6,628 nt of DNA from Syntrophaceae bacterium. Its GTDB lineage: Bacteria > Desulfobacterota > Desulfomonilia > Desulfomonilales > Desulfomonilaceae. Under the pieces are notes generated by a model. That model saw only the letters and a program-made list of their open reading frames with translations. It made no database searches and was not told the origin of the DNA. The stretch is from positions 1 through 6,628 of the forward strand of contig JACWAG010000053.1 of NCBI GenBank assembly GCA_014874425.1, read 5' to 3'. Below, piece after piece: positions 5,303-6,628 of this stretch (positions are counted from its first letter, which is position 1; every line of letters begins with the position of its first letter). The position numbers and the translations under genes were made by a program.

Positions 5303-6355
5303 TCAGTCCGAGCCGCTTTGAGAAAGAGCATTGGGATTTCTGAGCACAGAGAGCCCGCTCCTTACGTTTTTAGTTCGTACAATATGAGAATCAGATTCCC
5401 GTCTGAGCCTGCGAGCCAATGTAAGTCTCTCTCGTATGAAATTGATGTTACCCTGGTCGATGGTCAGCTCCACTTTGATCACGCGCCTGCTAGCGTCTGT
5501 CATGTGAATTATTCGATCATACACATAGTGCGATGCAAATATGACTTGGCACTTTTCCAGTAACATCTGAAGTTCAGGGCCCTGATTCAGTCCAGCCCAG
5601 ATTTTGATGAGAGTAGAACCTCCGGAAAGAATTGCTTCTCGATAGAAAGTCTCTGTAGACCGTTGGGTAGCGCAAGTGAATCCCACTATGGCACCAGAGG
5701 GAAGCTGCATCAGTTCGTTCATTATGCGGATCTCAGGCTTGAGCAACACGGCTACCACTTCCACTGGAGGCGACGGAACGACCTTCTTGAGTTCCTCCAT
5801 GTGATTAAACCCGCAAACTATCAGATCTATATTGGATAGTTGTCTAGTTGCGTCCTGAGGATCAGACTCTAGATCTTGAATCAACATGTTGGTCGTGTGT
5901 ACTGAAAGGTCTCTTCGCAACGTAGCTGAAATATCTTCAAGGGCCTCCTGGTTACATTCCACCACTAGAACTCGGCCACCCTCGGTACCTGGAAAGTAGG
6001 TAGTTACCCGGTGGAGTACGAAATCGGTGATTTGCTCCGGGCTGAAGCCGGTGTATACGGCTTTTTCAAAAGCTTCGTCCACGATTTTCTTGAGCGAGTC
6101 CATTTCGCGTTGTCCTTTTCTCTCCTTGATGAAAGTTCCGGAACCAACAACTGTTTCCAAAATCCCTTCAGTAACCAGTTCGCGATAGGCGGCAAGAACA
6201 GTGTTCCGGTTTACGTTCAAGGTCTTGGCCATGTCCCTGGCAGAAAAAAGAGCCTGCCCCGCCGAAAGCTCGCCGGTGTCGACCATGATTCGGATTTGGC
6301 GCTTGATTTGATCCTTTATGCCGAGCGGACTTTTTTTATGGAGTACGAGTGTCAT
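5303..6355 (-). CDS. GntR-family transcriptional regulator with an unusual ligand-binding-like C-terminal half
   Basis: 350 residues. Seen: a GntR winged helix at about 5-76 (PLGIKDQIKRQIRIMVDTGEL, then SARDMAKTLNVNRNTVLAAYRELVTEGIL and the wing VVGSGTFI). The remainder (about 105-320) reads as alternating beta-alpha segments (GRVLVVECN, NIDLIVCGFNH, VEVVAVLLKPE, GAIVGFTCA, CQVIFASHYVYDRI), suggesting a periplasmic-binding or receiver-like effector fold. It lacks the short helical C-terminus of YtrA and the aminotransferase domain of MocR. Start ATG 6355 matches where GntR proteins normally begin, and no ribosome site precedes it. Known: GntR proteins usually repress their own operon until a small ligand binds. 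Context: the first gene of the minus-strand series, 25 bases before the QueG-like gene. Inference: local regulator of the cysteine-rich redox genes. Its ligand is unknown. Confidence 0.9.
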   Translation of the reverse strand: MTLVLHKKSPLGIKDQIKRQIRIMVDTGELSAGQALFSARDMAKTLNVNRNTVLAAYRELVTEGILETVVGSGTFIKERKGQREMDSLKKIVDEAFEKAVYTGFSPEQITDFVLHRVTTYFPGTEGGRVLVVECNQEALEDISATLRRDLSVHTTNMLIQDLESDPQDATRQLSNIDLIVCGFNHMEELKKVVPSPPVEVVAVLLKPEIRIMNELMQLPSGAIVGFTCATQRSTETFYREAILSGGSTLIKIWAGLNQGPELQMLLEKCQVIFASHYVYDRIIHMTDASRRVIKVELTIDQGNINFIRERLTLARRLRRESDSHIVRTKNVRSGLSVLRNPNALSQSGSD

Positions 6356-6357
6356 AG

Positions 6358-6377
6358 TGATCTAGTCTACTAGGTCA
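6358..6377. promoter_or_regulatory. Palindromic operator, probable GntR autoregulatory site
   Basis: A 20-bp near-perfect palindrome with half-sites TGATCTAGT and ACTAGGTCA (one mismatched pair) around CT. It covers the -10 box of the regulator promoter and ends two bases before its ATG. GntR proteins bind short palindromes of this size. Assignment to this regulator is inferred from position. Confidence 0.7.
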
Positions 6378-6392
6378 CATTTGGATTGTCAA
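6364..6392 (-). promoter_or_regulatory. Sigma70-type promoter of the GntR regulator gene
   Basis: On the minus strand a consensus -35 box TTGACA (6392-6387) and TAGACT (6369-6364, four of six matches) are spaced by 17 bases. Expected transcription start is about 6356-6358, next to the ATG at 6355, so the message would have almost no leader. Confidence 0.72.
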
Positions 6393-6399
6393 GTACCAT

Positions 6400-6574
6400 T
6401 CCGAGTCCGTCCAGACTAAACCAAGGAAGTCCGATGAGGTCCATTTCCCTTTAGGGGACTTTTGGGTCGCAGGAGACCGTTTTATAGCTAGATCGCCGGT
6501 TGCCATGGTGTAGACAACCCGAACGGTCATCAGGCCGTTATGTGAGCCCGCATCCGCAAGAGAGGGAACTGCAC
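6400..6574 (+). ncRNA. Candidate left end and bridge RNA region of an IS110-family element
   Basis: About 175 non-coding bases precede the transposase start. Small stems can be drawn in order: UUCCC/GGGGA (6445-6458), GGUC/GACC (6465-6478), GGUUG/CAACC with a 12-base loop (6498-6519) and AACGG/CCGUU with an 8-base loop (6522-6539). Known: IS110-group elements carry a long non-coding left end whose transcript (bridge RNA) guides recombination through internal loops. The exact element boundary and RNA ends cannot be set from this window, and if the element is of the IS1111 group the RNA would lie at the other end. Confidence 0.4.
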
Positions 6575-6628
6575 ATGTCTAAAGAGATTATACCACAAGT
6601 TTTTATCGGAATTGACATTTCTAAAGAC
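6575..6628 (+). CDS. IS110/IS1111-family transposase, N-terminal fragment cut by the window edge
   Basis: Only 18 codons are visible: MSKEIIPQVFIGIDISKD. The phrase F-I-G-I-D-I-S-K matches the start of DEDD-type IS110/IS1111 transposases (VGIDVSKD), where Asp14 is the first acidic residue of the RuvC-like catalytic site. GAGGGA (6562-6567) lies seven bases before ATG 6575. The gene runs off the right edge, so group, length and integrity are unknown. It is divergent from the regulator and the only plus-strand gene. Confidence 0.8.
   Translation, partial: MSKEIIPQVFIGIDISKD

Overview
The window looks like an accessory region from an anaerobic bacterium, most likely a Desulfobacterota (delta-proteobacterial) sulfate reducer or syntroph. 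This is inferred from the mix of small cysteine-rich Fe-S/CGGC/DUF3795 proteins, an acyl-CoA dehydrogenase with a crotonase, and a gene that only makes sense if UGA is read as selenocysteine. No rRNA, tRNA or CRISPR is seen.

Layout: every host gene lies on the minus strand, so transcription runs from high to low coordinates. The order is a GntR-type regulator (6355-5303), a QueG-like double [4Fe-4S] protein (5277-4492), a DUF3795 cysteine-rich protein (4407-3964), a CGGC-domain protein with a one-base frameshift (3837-3399), an acyl-CoA dehydrogenase (3235-2063), an enoyl-CoA hydratase/isomerase (1850-1098), a possible 41-residue coupled ORF (1101-976) and an alkylmercury lyase (MerB)-like gene (792-49). 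At the right edge, on the plus strand, an IS110-type transposase begins (6575 onward). It is preceded by a structured non-coding stretch that could be the element's left end and guide (bridge) RNA.

Main discovery: the MerB-like gene is split into two apparent ORFs by an in-frame UGA and closed early by a second one. When both UGAs are read as selenocysteine, one continuous 247-residue MerB-family protein results. The two UGAs fall at the positions of the two catalytic cysteines of MerB (Cys96 and Cys159 in the R831b enzyme), the Asp99 equivalent is kept, and the Cys117 equivalent stays an ordinary cysteine. Each UGA is followed at the right distance by a 7-bp hairpin whose small loop carries G in its first two positions, which is how bacterial SECIS elements look. 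This is a candidate double-selenocysteine organomercurial lyase homologue, and no merA/merR/merT/merP gene is visible around it.

The regulator gene has a good sigma70-type promoter whose -10 box lies inside a 20-bp palindrome, and its ATG lies at about the expected transcription start. This suggests a leaderless, autorepressed gene leading the downstream redox genes. The two acyl-CoA enzymes each carry an altered residue at a normally catalytic position (Asp for Glu, Met for Glu), so their exact reactions should not be assumed.
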